Part shown: one piece after another, positions 17,458 to 26,245 of the stretch
Position numbering within the stretch: position 1 is the stretch's first letter
How the letters are laid out: each line of letters opens with the position of its first letter
Source of the DNA: Nocardioides jensenii JCM 1364 = NBRC 14755
Lineage (GTDB): Bacteria > Actinomycetota > Actinomycetes > Propionibacteriales > Nocardioidaceae
Direction of reading: 5' to 3'
DNA length: 42,593 bases
Assembly: GCF_001552535.1 (NCBI RefSeq)
Contig: NZ_BCRJ01000051.1
Location: forward strand, 1-42,593
Notes under the pieces: generated by a model
The model's database searches: none
Seen by the model: only the letters and a program-made list of their open reading frames with translations
Told to the model about the DNA's origin: nothing
Position numbers and translations under genes: made by a program

Positions 17458-17484
17458 ACAGGGGGCTTGCCGCAAGGCCCCTGT
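17458..17484 (+). terminator. Second hairpin in the monooxygenase leader
   Basis: ACAGGGG (17458-17464) pairs with CCCCTGT (17478-17484), then after one G-G mismatch CTTG pairs with CAAG around CCG. With the hairpin at 17416 it forms two stable stems in series, which could be a double terminator or an attenuator. Confidence 0.45.
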
Positions 17485-17540
17485 CACCCCTCACAATCAA
17501 CGCTCGAGTCGCATTCAGCCGAGCAATCGCGGGGGAGATC

Positions 17541-19070
17541 TTGAAGCACGTGGACGTTGTGGTGGTGGGCGCTGGGCCGACCGGGCTCATGCTCGCCGGG
17601 GAGCTCGGCCGTGAGGGGATCCGCACGCTGCTGCTCGAGCGCCGGCCGGAGCCGTCGCAGGCGGCCAAGGCGGGCGGGCTCGCCGGGCAGATCCTGCAGC
17701 TGCTGCACTACCGTGGCGAGTTGCTGCGATTCCGGGCAGCGAGCCCGATGGCCGATGCCCCCGAGCCGCCGCCGCGGTTCCCGTTCGGTGGGCTGCACCT
17801 CGACTTCACCGACCTCGACGACTCTCCGATGCGGGCGCTGCTGCTCCCCCAGCCCCAGCTCGAGGCGCTGCTGGCCGAGCGCGCCACCGAGCGCGGGGTC
17901 GACGTACGTCGTGGGCACGAGGTGATCGGACTGCGTCAGACCGAACGAGCGGTGACCGTCGAGGTGAAGGGCACGGACGGCCCGTACGAGGTGTCCGCCG
18001 ACTACGTGATCGGCTGCGACGGTGGCCGGAGCCGGGTCCGCGACCTGGCCGGCATCCCGTTCCCCGGCACGGCCTTCCCCGAGATCGAGCGGCTGGCCTC
18101 GGTCACCGTGCCCGAGGGTGTGACCGTGCTCGACGACGGGAGCCTCGACGTCGACGGGGTCGGCGGGATCCCGTTCGGCTACACCGCCACCGAGCGCGGT
18201 GTCTTCGCCTGCAACGGCATGGGCGAGACGATGGGCGTCTACACCGCCGAGGTCGAGCCGACCCAATACGACGACGACGCGCCCATGACCATCGCCGAGC
18301 TCGGTGCGAGCGTGAAACGCGTGCTCGGCATCGACCTGCCGCTGGGTGAGCCACGCCGGATGACGCGGTTCGGCTACTCCGCGAAGCAGGCCGATTCCTA
18401 CCGCGACGGCCGGGTCTTCCTGGCCGGCGACGCGGCGCACCTGTTCCCCTCGGGCGGGGTCGCAGTCAACGCCGGCATGCTCGATGCGGCCAACCTCGCG
18501 TGGAAGCTCGCCGGCAGCATCCAGGGCTGGGCGCCGCCCGGGCTGCTCGACACGTACGACGCCGAGCGGCGCGCGGCCGCCGAACGCACGCTGCTGCACA
18601 CGCGTGCCCAAGTGGCGCTGCGCAGCGGGCACGGGCCGGGCGGCGACGCCCTGCGCACGCTCTTCCAGGAGCTGGCCACCGACGAGCAGGCACTGCGCCG
18701 ACTCGGTGCGCTCATGGCCGGTCTCGATGTGGGCACGGTGCCCGGCTCGCACCCGCTGGTGGGCACCTTGCTCCACGACCGTGCACTGAACGTCGATCAC
18801 CTGGACCCCCGTTTCGCCGGGCTGCTGAGCGGGGGCCACCCGGTGCTGCTCGACCTTGCCGACCGGGCAGACCTGCGAAAGGTTGCCGGTGAGTGGACCG
18901 ACCGCGTCGAGGTCGTCAGTGAGTCGATCGACGAGCGGCCTGCCGACGTAGTGCTGGTCATGCCGGACGGGCACATCGCCTGGGCGGCCGCGGTCGACGA
19001 ACCCGCCGAGACCGCACAGGCCGCGCTGCGCGAGGCACTGGCCACGTGGGCCGGGGCGCCCCCGGCCTGA
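17541..19070 (+). CDS. FAD-dependent aromatic monooxygenase
   Basis: This 509-residue cytoplasmic flavoprotein hydroxylase has the N-terminal FAD motif VVVVGAGPTG (GxGxxG at 10-15), the DG motif with D160 (CDGGRSRVRDLAG), and the GD motif with D297 (LAGDAAHLFPSGG). The C-terminal 100 or so residues resemble the thioredoxin-like tail of PheA/TfdB-type hydroxylases. Members oxidise phenolic substrates or antibiotics with NAD(P)H; the substrate cannot be read here. The TTG at 17541 lies 4 bases past GGGGGAG; the GTG at 17550 is an alternative. An upstream extension to 17415 has no support. The gene follows two leader hairpins and stands alone. Confidence 0.88.
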   Translation: MKHVDVVVVGAGPTGLMLAGELGREGIRTLLLERRPEPSQAAKAGGLAGQILQLLHYRGELLRFRAASPMADAPEPPPRFPFGGLHLDFTDLDDSPMRALLLPQPQLEALLAERATERGVDVRRGHEVIGLRQTERAVTVEVKGTDGPYEVSADYVIGCDGGRSRVRDLAGIPFPGTAFPEIERLASVTVPEGVTVLDDGSLDVDGVGGIPFGYTATERGVFACNGMGETMGVYTAEVEPTQYDDDAPMTIAELGASVKRVLGIDLPLGEPRRMTRFGYSAKQADSYRDGRVFLAGDAAHLFPSGGVAVNAGMLDAANLAWKLAGSIQGWAPPGLLDTYDAERRAAAERTLLHTRAQVALRSGHGPGGDALRTLFQELATDEQALRRLGALMAGLDVGTVPGSHPLVGTLLHDRALNVDHLDPRFAGLLSGGHPVLLDLADRADLRKVAGEWTDRVEVVSESIDERPADVVLVMPDGHIAWAAAVDEPAETAQAALREALATWAGAPPA

Positions 19071-19260
19071 CGCAGACGGACCGACGTTCGCGGAAAAGCT
19101 GACCGGAGCCGCTGGACACCGCTTCTCCCCGAGAGTGGCAGGAATTGGGTAATTCTGTCGTTTCGCTCATGAGTGTCGGTGGGGCTACGTACGCTCCGGA
19201 ACTGTCCGGGTCGTCGGCGCGATGCCGCGTCGCCCGGTCCAGCTCACAGGGGGATCCATC

Positions 19261-21165
19261 ATGAAACCCGCAGCAATCCTGGCCGCCGCGATGACGGCAA
19301 GCTTGATGTTCGCCTACCCGGCGCCCGCCACCAGCGACGATGATGCGACCACGACGCGAGAGGCGCAGCAGGAAGCCTCGCAGAAGGCCGACGCTGTTTC
19401 CGGTGGTCCCACGCTTCGCTCGACGGGCGCGGCCACTGCCGACCTGTCGGCGGCATTGGCCGAGCGCGGCCCCCTCTCCGCACGAGGATCCACCGCAGTC
19501 GTGCCAACCACCGTCCCGAGCATCACGTCGCCGACCTCGTCGTCCGTGGCCACCGACACTGTCGCCGTGTCGGCAACCAGCACCGCGGCGACCGTCCGGT
19601 TCAGCCTCCGCGGCGGTGACGCGCTGGATGTGCCGGTTCTCGACGGAATCGCCACGGCCAACCTCCCGACCTGGGGCCTGGGCGGGTCGAGCGCGCTGAG
19701 CGCCTTTGACTGCGCAGATGCAGTGTGCAACGCCACGGGTGCCCAGGTTGACTTCACCGTCACCAATTCTCCCATCGCCTTCACCGCGCCCACGAACTTG
19801 GGCACAGTTGGCACCAGCTTTGTGGCCCGGGTCGACAACACGGGCGGCACGGTGAAGTTCTCGTGGCCAACAGGCCCAGCGGGCAGAGTCTCCGCTGCGC
19901 CCTACCAGGCATCGGTCTCGACAGCGAGCCTCAGAAACGGAACCTGGCAACTGACCGCCGTCCAGTGCACACCCAACGGAACTGTGTGCGAGGGACCAGA
20001 GACCACAGTGAGCGTCCGGGTCCACAACACCTTGGCGCCACGGATCACCCGGATCGCCCCGGGCCGGTTCTCGCCGAACGGCGACCGCTCAAGGGACAAG
20101 ACCAAGGTCACTTACCGGCTTGAGTCGACGCAGACGGTGGCGATGCGGGTGCTGAACCGCAACGGAGTCGTCCTCCGCGGACCTGTCAGGCTTGGCGCCC
20201 ACCGGGCCGGCACTCACTCATGGACGTACGACGGGCGGAGGCAGGACCGCCGTTTTCTCAGCAACGGCAACTACACCGTTCAGATCGACACCACCGGCGT
20301 GGTGTCCGGCACCACGGTGCGCGGGAAGGCCCAGGCACTTGTTGTGGTTGACCGCACCAAGCCGACGGGCACCCGAGTGGCGTCCACCGGCACCGTGTTC
20401 CCGATCAAGGATCGGTACCGCGACTCCACGCTCTTGCGAGTCCGCGTCTCCGAACAACTCGCGAACCTGACCGCGCGGGTCCACGACAGTCGCGGTCGAT
20501 TGGTACGCAGCCTCAACGCCGGCCCGCGTGCCGCCGGCTTGCGCGGAGTGACGTGGAACGGACGCACCGGCTCGGGGAAGGTCGTCCCCGCAGGCACCTA
20601 CACGTTCAGGTTCACGATGGCAGATCGCGCCGGCAACCGCGCCACGACCGTCCGCGCCCGGGTTGCCGTCTCACCGAAGAGGCTGGTCCGAAAGATCGGT
20701 TCGCGGACCCTCACACCCAAGGCTTCACTCATCGGTGCCATCATCGGCGATTGCTCCGAGGTCACGTATCCGGCTCGCTCCTCGTGGCCCGGATCCTTCT
20801 CCTACCTGAGCAACTACTACGCCTGCTACGACCCCTACGACGCAGACCTGCTCGCGCTCACCCGACACACGGTGACGCTGCCGCGCGCCACTCGCTACGG
20901 CGCCATCAGGGTTGATGCCTATGGCGGCAGGTCCCTTGCCGACTATCCCGATGTCGCAGCGGTGCTGTACGAGTCCCGATCAGGCAGTTACCCCTACGGG
21001 TTCGACCTTTCTCCGACGGTCGGTTGGCACCGAGGCCCAACCCGTCCGGCCGAGAGTCTGGTGAACGGGAACCGTCAGTTCCGGTGGGTGGCTGGCACCA
21101 CCAACGGCAACTTCTACGACATGCGTTGGTTCAAGGTGACGTACTCGTACTTCGTGCTGTCCTGA
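19261..21165 (+). CDS. Secreted protein with FlgD-like Ig repeats
   Basis: The product is 634 residues with a signal peptide (MKPAAILAAAMTASLMFAYP, ending near APATS). After a Ser/Thr/Ala-rich linker come Ig-like beta domains; two have the FlgD-type hallmark, FSPNGDRSRDKTKVTYRL and then a GTHSWTYDGRR turn, and GLRGVTWNGRTGSGKVVPAG with TYTFRFTMADRAGN. A distinct C-terminal domain (about 490-634) is Tyr-rich with two Cys (IGDCSEVTY, NYYACYDPY). The ATG at 19261 follows GGGGG. A short inverted repeat (GAATT/AATTC, 19142-19155) lies in the upstream gap. It is an exported adhesion- or wall-type protein of unknown role. Confidence 0.8.
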   Translation: MKPAAILAAAMTASLMFAYPAPATSDDDATTTREAQQEASQKADAVSGGPTLRSTGAATADLSAALAERGPLSARGSTAVVPTTVPSITSPTSSSVATDTVAVSATSTAATVRFSLRGGDALDVPVLDGIATANLPTWGLGGSSALSAFDCADAVCNATGAQVDFTVTNSPIAFTAPTNLGTVGTSFVARVDNTGGTVKFSWPTGPAGRVSAAPYQASVSTASLRNGTWQLTAVQCTPNGTVCEGPETTVSVRVHNTLAPRITRIAPGRFSPNGDRSRDKTKVTYRLESTQTVAMRVLNRNGVVLRGPVRLGAHRAGTHSWTYDGRRQDRRFLSNGNYTVQIDTTGVVSGTTVRGKAQALVVVDRTKPTGTRVASTGTVFPIKDRYRDSTLLRVRVSEQLANLTARVHDSRGRLVRSLNAGPRAAGLRGVTWNGRTGSGKVVPAGTYTFRFTMADRAGNRATTVRARVAVSPKRLVRKIGSRTLTPKASLIGAIIGDCSEVTYPARSSWPGSFSYLSNYYACYDPYDADLLALTRHTVTLPRATRYGAIRVDAYGGRSLADYPDVAAVLYESRSGSYPYGFDLSPTVGWHRGPTRPAESLVNGNRQFRWVAGTTNGNFYDMRWFKVTYSYFVLS

Positions 21166-21176
21166 GGCCGTAGACC

Positions 21177-22364
21177 TCATCCCAGCAGAGGCACGGTGAG
21201 AGTCGCCACCAGCTCCCCCGTCACCGGCAGCCGCTGGACCACCCAGAACGTCCCGACCACGATCACCGCCACGGCCACCGCGCCGAGGACCTGCCGCTGC
21301 GCGCGCGTTCGTCGTACGACCAGGACCAGCGGGAACACCAGCAGGATCAGGCAGAGCTGGGCGACCTCGATGCCCAGGTTGAAGGAGAGCAGCGACCAGA
21401 CCAGGTCCCACGAGCCCGGCTCGGAGATGCCCAGGGCCGAGGCGAAGCCGAGACCGTGCAGCAGGCCGAAGCCGAACGCGACGGGCAGCTGCCAGCGACC
21501 TGAGCCGTGGGATCCACCCACCAGGCCGAGCACGGCCACGACCACGATCGAGAGCGCGATGATCGGCTCCACCACAGCGGCCGGCACGTTGACCACACCC
21601 AACGATCCGAGCGCGAACGTGACGCTGTGCGCCACGGTGAACGCGGTTGCGGCCAGCAGGACCTCGCGCCAGCCGCGCACCCCCAGCAAGAGGGCGAGGA
21701 GGAACAGCAGGTGGTCCGGGCCGAGCAGCAGGTGCTCGGCGCCCAGCACACCGAAGTCCCACAGCTCTCCCGCCTTGCTGGACGAGGAGGGCGTCACGGA
21801 CTCCGACGGAGCCGAGGTGATGTCGACGCTCGGGCTGCCGGGATCCAGCGCCACCGCACCGCTGTGCCCGTCGACGTCGTAGCGCACCATCGTCTTCGTG
21901 CTGTGCACGAAGTTCTCCTCGTCGGGGAACAGCGAGGAGTAGAACGCGTGCTTGGCCTCACCGGAGGTCGGGCACGCGTAGTCGATCGTCAGCCGGGCGA
22001 ACGCCGTGTCGTTGCGTTCGATGATCGAGCCGGTCGTGTCGGCGCGACCTACGCACCGCTGGTCGCCGTTGGCGACCTGGAACCGCTCGATCGCATAGCC
22101 CGCGACCGCGTCGAAGTTCTTGGTCAGCTCACGCTCCTGCACGGCCCGGTCGGTGGCGCCGTACGCATCGGCGTACAACCACGCCGACTTCATCAGCAGG
22201 TCGTACTCGAGGTCGAGCACCACCCGCACGTCGTCACCCCCGGCGACGTCGACACCCGAGACGTCGGCGTACGCCGTGGAGGTGGCGTCGTGCGCCACCG
22301 CCGGCGGGGCGAAGAGCCACCCCGCCAGCGGGACGAACAGAACGAGCAGGAGCAGGCGCGTCAT
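21177..22364 (-). CDS. HupE/UreJ-family membrane protein with extracellular N-domain
   Basis: This 395-residue protein has a signal peptide (MTRLLLLVLFVPLAGWLFAP, ending AVAHD), an extracytoplasmic domain to about residue 195 and a HupE/UreJ_2-type membrane domain of about six helices. The family His motifs are present: GAEHLLLGPDHLLFLL (H211, H218), AFTVAHSVTFAL and FGLLHGLGFASALG. HupE/UreJ proteins are linked to nickel or cobalt uptake; this subtype is unproven. Its ATG overlaps the stop of the upstream phosphoesterase gene by 4 bases (ATGA), so the two are translationally coupled. It ends 12 bases from the convergent secreted-protein gene. Confidence 0.88.
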   Translation of the reverse strand: MTRLLLLVLFVPLAGWLFAPPAVAHDATSTAYADVSGVDVAGGDDVRVVLDLEYDLLMKSAWLYADAYGATDRAVQERELTKNFDAVAGYAIERFQVANGDQRCVGRADTTGSIIERNDTAFARLTIDYACPTSGEAKHAFYSSLFPDEENFVHSTKTMVRYDVDGHSGAVALDPGSPSVDITSAPSESVTPSSSSKAGELWDFGVLGAEHLLLGPDHLLFLLALLLGVRGWREVLLAATAFTVAHSVTFALGSLGVVNVPAAVVEPIIALSIVVVAVLGLVGGSHGSGRWQLPVAFGFGLLHGLGFASALGISEPGSWDLVWSLLSFNLGIEVAQLCLILLVFPLVLVVRRTRAQRQVLGAVAVAVIVVGTFWVVQRLPVTGELVATLTVPLLG

Positions 22365-25300
22365 TCGCTCAGGAACTCCAGGCCCTTGAGCGCCTTGGAC
22401 GGACGACCCTTCGCATCGGCGGTCGCGAAGACCTGCGGCGCCGAGGTGTTCACGCCGCCACCGGGCGACGTGGAGGTGACGATCCAGGCGTACGCCGTGT
22501 CGCGCTTGAGGTCCTTCCAGGTGACCGAGGCGACCTGGCCCGAGGGCACCGTGACCTCGTCGATCACCTGCGTCGGCTCATAGAGGCCCAACGACTCGGT
22601 CGCGAAGCTGGTCGTGCGCGAGGTCAGCTCCACCGGGAGCACCATCGTGTCCTCGCGCCCGTCGTAGCGCTGGTTCGTGTCGAACTCCGTGGCGCCGAAG
22701 TCGTCGAGCAGCGGCGAGTAGGTGTCGACCGACATCTCCCCGCGGTCCACGTCGAACTGCAGCATCCGGAAGTAGCTCGCCCCGAACCGCAGCCCCTGGT
22801 CGGGCTCGTAGCCACCGATCTCGGTCAGCCCCAGCAGTGATGCCGGCGTCTCGTAGAACTGGTAGTCGGCCAGCAGCTCGACCACGTTGTTGCCGACCAC
22901 ACCGACGTCGGGCTTCACGTTGGTCGCGACACCGTGCTCGTGACCGGCCAGGATCAGGAACACGTTGGGGTTCTGCGCCACGATCGTGTTGTAGAGCAAG
23001 GATCCGTCCGGCGCGGAGAACGTGCCGTCGCGGCCGTCGGGGTTCGACGAAGGCTTCAGGTAGTCGTGCGAGAGCAGGATGCCGTTGCGGTTCGGGTAGC
23101 GCTTGAACGTCGCGTCCGCCCACTCGGCCTCCTCGCGGGTCACCCCGTAGGAGAGCCCGACGACCACGAAGTCCTCCCCGCCCGCGGAGAACAGGTCGAA
23201 GTGGTTCTGGTTGTCGCCGGCCTTCCACGGGCCGCCGTACGACGCGTTCTCCCACGCGCTCGACGCCGCCTCATAGCGGTCGGGACCGTAGTACTGGTTG
23301 TAGATCGAGTCCGGCCCGTCCTCGCGGCCGGCCTGGTTGTCGTGGTTGCCGGCGATCACACCGTTGGGGATACCGGCGTCGTCCAGCACCTTCTGGTGGC
23401 CCGACGAGACCTCGAACTCACCGACGATCTGCTGCTTCATCTCCTCGGTGGCCGGCGGGCGCGTGTTGTTCTCGATGATGTCGCCGGTGTGCGCGACGTA
23501 GGCGATCTTGCGGGACTCCGCGTTGTCGCGCACCCAGCGGGCCACGTCGCCGTACGCCTTCGACCAGACGGCCCGCTCCTCGGCGGTCTCCTGCTCGACC
23601 GCACCTTCGGAGAGGTACTGCGTGTCGGTGTAGTGCACCATCGAGAAGTCGTACGTCGACGGGTCGTCGAAGCCGGTCTTGTCACTGGCGTCGAGGTCAT
23701 CGGCGAACGGGTCCTCACCGGTGACCATCACGTGCACGGTGTTCCTCTCGACGTACTCACGACCCACGTCGGCGGTGAGCAGCGTGTTCCCGGCGACCTC
23801 GCCGCGCGAGGAGTCGAGCGGATCCCACGTCTTCGTGCGCAGGTTCCACGCGCGCAGCGTCACGACGCGGGTCGGGTCGGTGACCCCCTCCCAACGCAGC
23901 ACCGGCGCCTTCGCGTGGCCCTTCACCTTCACGTCGAAGCGTTGGAAGGTCACACCGCCACTGGCGACCGAGTCGAGCGAGCGGTCGTCGCCCGGCTCCA
24001 GAACCCGGGTGTCGACCCTCTGCTCACCGCGCACGCTGAGCGTCGTGGGCACCTGGTCGGCCTCGCCCTGCCACCCCTGGTTCGGGGTGAGGATCTCGGC
24101 CTGGGAGAACGTCGCGGTGACCCGGCCACCGTCGGGCTCACCCACCGTGGCCTTCAGCTCGACGGAGCTGCCCAGGTCGTTGTCGCCGGAGGTGGGTGAC
24201 AGGGCGGTGGCGTCGTCGGGGATGCCGGCCGAGGAGAAGACCACGGTGCGCTCGGCCTCGTTGCCGAGCGAGTCGCTCGCGGTCAGTGCGATCGTGTGCT
24301 GGCCCGCGGAGAGGCCCGGGCCGACCAGCTCGCCGGGGGCGACGGCCTTGCCGTCGAGGGTCACCGTCGGCTCGCCGAGCACGCCCGAGGCGTCAGTCAC
24401 CTCGAGCGCGAGCGGCACGGAGGTCGTGATCCGCTCACCCTTGGTCGGCGTACTGCTGCTGATCTCGGGGGCGGTGTTGTCGGTGACCAGGGTGCGGGTC
24501 GCGGCCTGACCGGTACCGCTGCTCGAGGCGATGGTGTGGTTGCCGTCGGCCAGCTCGGTGGTGTCGAGCTCCGCGCGCAGGCCCTGGGCCGTGGCGCCGT
24601 CGACCTGGAAGGTCAGCACGGCCTCGCGAGGCTTGCTGGACGAGCCGCAGTTGCCGTCGCCGAGGTCGTACTTCGGCGCCACGTCGACCGCGGTGGCGGT
24701 GCCGGTCGCGGGAGCGAGCTTCAGCGCGGAGATGGTGAAGTCGTCGCGGTTGTCACCACAGCTTCCGGGGTAGGTGCCGGTCACGAAACGGATCTCGTTG
24801 CGGCCCGGCTGGAGCCATTCGTTGGGGATCACCAGCGGGACGGTCTCGCTGACCCAGTCGCCGCCGACGTCGACCATCATGCCGTTGACCAACAGGTAGT
24901 TCTTGTAGCGCGCCTCGATCGAGTTCGACGCCACCGTGAAGGTGAACGTCGCGTCGCCGGCGCCCAGCGTCGGCGTCGTCGTGAGCGGCTTGCCGTCGAC
25001 GGTGAGGTCGGCGACCGTCGCCTCGCCACCGACCGGCACGTTCGCGAAGACCTTCTCGGTGCCGTTGGTCAGGTGACCGTCCTCGGGGGTGATCGAGGGG
25101 GCACCGGCCGGCGCGTTGTTGACCGTCACCGTGTGGGTGGTCGACTCACCGGCCGCGGTCGTGGCGGTGAGATCGTGGCTGCCGTTCTCGAGCGTCGTGG
25201 TGTCGAGCTCGGCGGCCAGGCCGGTGGTGCGCGTCGGGTCACCGGTGACGAAGAAGCTCAGACTGGCCTCGGTCACGCGTGCAGTGTTGGTGCCGCAGGA

Positions 25301-25906
25301 TCCGTCACCGAAGGAGTAGTTCCACTCGTTCTCCTCGCCGTCCGCGGTCTCGCCGAGCAGTTCGAGACGGATGTTGGAGAGGTCGAAGTCGTCGTAGTTG
25401 CTGCCGCAGCTGGTCTCGATCGCGCCGACCTTGAACTCGATCGTGTTCTCGCCCTGCTTGAGCCACTCGTTGGGCACGGTCTCGACGGCGGTCTCGCTGA
25501 CGTGGTCGCCGAGCTCGATCCGGTGCTCGCCGTTGATCAGCACATGGCTGCCGTAGCGGGCCTCGATCGAGTTGCTGGCCACCTCGAAGCTGAGCTCCGA
25601 GGTGCCGTGCGTCGCCTCGGCCTCCAGCTCCGCGCCGTCGACCTCGAGGGTCTCGACGTTGTCGTCGGCGGCCGTCGGGGCGGCGGCGACCTGTGCCGTG
25701 CCGGCCAGGTAGGCACCGCTGTCGGGGGTGAGCTCGGGCGCCCCACCGACAGCGGGCTGCGTCTTGTCGACCAGGGCGCTGGCCGGAGCGAGCGTGGGGA
25801 ACACGGCGCTCGAGAGCGGGAGCGCGGTCAGCGCCAGGGCGGCGGTGAGAGTGGCGAACTTCGTGAGTGGCCGGAGTGGGATCCGGCCGGGCGCGCTCGT
25901 GCGCAT
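22361..25906 (-). CDS. Secreted calcineurin-like metallophosphoesterase with duplicated beta module
   Basis: This 1181-residue exported protein has a signal peptide (about residues 1-45). Two related beta modules follow (each with VASNSIEARY, a PNEWL segment, a SCG..DDF segment and a GDG.CG segment), then Ig-like domains. The phosphoesterase domain lies at about 690-1070, with HYTDTQ (first motif, DxQ rather than DxH), HTGDIIEN (D809), AGNHD (853-856), LSHDYL and AGHEHG (H989, H991), the usual metal ligands. A fibronectin-like C-terminal domain completes it. The substrate is unknown; secreted members hydrolyse phosphate esters or nucleotides. A PhoP-box-like repeat array lies 52 bases before the start. 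It is coupled to the HupE-like gene. Confidence 0.9.
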   Translation of the reverse strand: MRTSAPGRIPLRPLTKFATLTAALALTALPLSSAVFPTLAPASALVDKTQPAVGGAPELTPDSGAYLAGTAQVAAAPTAADDNVETLEVDGAELEAEATHGTSELSFEVASNSIEARYGSHVLINGEHRIELGDHVSETAVETVPNEWLKQGENTIEFKVGAIETSCGSNYDDFDLSNIRLELLGETADGEENEWNYSFGDGSCGTNTARVTEASLSFFVTGDPTRTTGLAAELDTTTLENGSHDLTATTAAGESTTHTVTVNNAPAGAPSITPEDGHLTNGTEKVFANVPVGGEATVADLTVDGKPLTTTPTLGAGDATFTFTVASNSIEARYKNYLLVNGMMVDVGGDWVSETVPLVIPNEWLQPGRNEIRFVTGTYPGSCGDNRDDFTISALKLAPATGTATAVDVAPKYDLGDGNCGSSSKPREAVLTFQVDGATAQGLRAELDTTELADGNHTIASSSGTGQAATRTLVTDNTAPEISSSTPTKGERITTSVPLALEVTDASGVLGEPTVTLDGKAVAPGELVGPGLSAGQHTIALTASDSLGNEAERTVVFSSAGIPDDATALSPTSGDNDLGSSVELKATVGEPDGGRVTATFSQAEILTPNQGWQGEADQVPTTLSVRGEQRVDTRVLEPGDDRSLDSVASGGVTFQRFDVKVKGHAKAPVLRWEGVTDPTRVVTLRAWNLRTKTWDPLDSSRGEVAGNTLLTADVGREYVERNTVHVMVTGEDPFADDLDASDKTGFDDPSTYDFSMVHYTDTQYLSEGAVEQETAEERAVWSKAYGDVARWVRDNAESRKIAYVAHTGDIIENNTRPPATEEMKQQIVGEFEVSSGHQKVLDDAGIPNGVIAGNHDNQAGREDGPDSIYNQYYGPDRYEAASSAWENASYGGPWKAGDNQNHFDLFSAGGEDFVVVGLSYGVTREEAEWADATFKRYPNRNGILLSHDYLKPSSNPDGRDGTFSAPDGSLLYNTIVAQNPNVFLILAGHEHGVATNVKPDVGVVGNNVVELLADYQFYETPASLLGLTEIGGYEPDQGLRFGASYFRMLQFDVDRGEMSVDTYSPLLDDFGATEFDTNQRYDGREDTMVLPVELTSRTTSFATESLGLYEPTQVIDEVTVPSGQVASVTWKDLKRDTAYAWIVTSTSPGGGVNTSAPQVFATADAKGRPSKALKGLEFLSE

Positions 25907-25957
25907 CGGGCACCAGTCTTCCGAGTCAGGAGTGATGACCTGACGCTTTCGGCACTC

Positions 25958-26012
25958 GGTGAACGCACGGGGTCAGCACGGAGTCAGCACGGGGTCAGCA
26001 CGGGGAACGTCG
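25958..26012 (-). promoter_or_regulatory. Five 11-bp direct repeats, PhoP-box-like
   Basis: Five consecutive 11-bp units read on the plus strand GGTGAACGCAC, GGGGTCAGCAC, GGAGTCAGCAC, GGGGTCAGCAC and GGGGAACGTCG. The first begins with GGTGAAC, the complement of GTTCACC, the core of PhoP boxes in Streptomyces, which are also 11-bp direct repeats. The array lies 52-106 bases before the phosphoesterase start. Confidence 0.6.
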
Positions 26013-26081
26013 GGCGTGAGCCACACGAACCTGCACGTTCTGCTCGTCGAACTGGCAGCCGTTGCGGTGTGGCACCCGGCG

Positions 26082-26231
26082 ATGAGCGGTTCATCCACAG
26101 GCTCCGACGAGAGCCTCGACCCCCGGATCGACACCCGGTCCCACGCTCTCGAGGCCAAGCTCGATGCCCGCGACGAACGCTTCACCACCATCGAGACCAA
26201 GATCGACCAGGGCTTCGACCGCCTGAGCTGA
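26082..26231 (+). CDS. Possible small coiled-coil protein (49 aa)
   Basis: ATG 26082 opens a 49-residue frame (MSGSSTGSDESLDPRIDTRS, then a heptad-like part ending KIDQGFDRLS) that stops 14 bases before the convergent PA-domain gene. Codon use is typical of the window. No ribosome site is obvious. The heptad part resembles the short DUF-type coiled coils that begin many small membrane-anchored proteins, so it may be a remnant. The first codons lie in a 20-base sequence repeated at 33715-33734. Confidence 0.3.
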   Translation: MSGSSTGSDESLDPRIDTRSHALEAKLDARDERFTTIETKIDQGFDRLS

Positions 26232-26245
26232 CCGACCGGCGCGGG

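Larger units (their letters stand above)
17232..17540. other. Leader region with two strong hairpins, no clear gene
   Basis: About 310 bases separate the regulator from the monooxygenase gene. The two hairpins annotated separately are the main features. A minus-strand frame beginning at about 17381 has coding-like codon use but no ribosome site and no stop until 17149, inside the regulator, so I do not call it. Confidence 0.4.

Noticed and set aside
17149..17487. Minus-strand frame (MTTQPERTGPVSRDLGTYRI...) between the regulator and the monooxygenase
   Set aside because: Codon use is coding-like, but there is no ribosome site and the frame has no stop until inside the regulator gene; at most a remnant.
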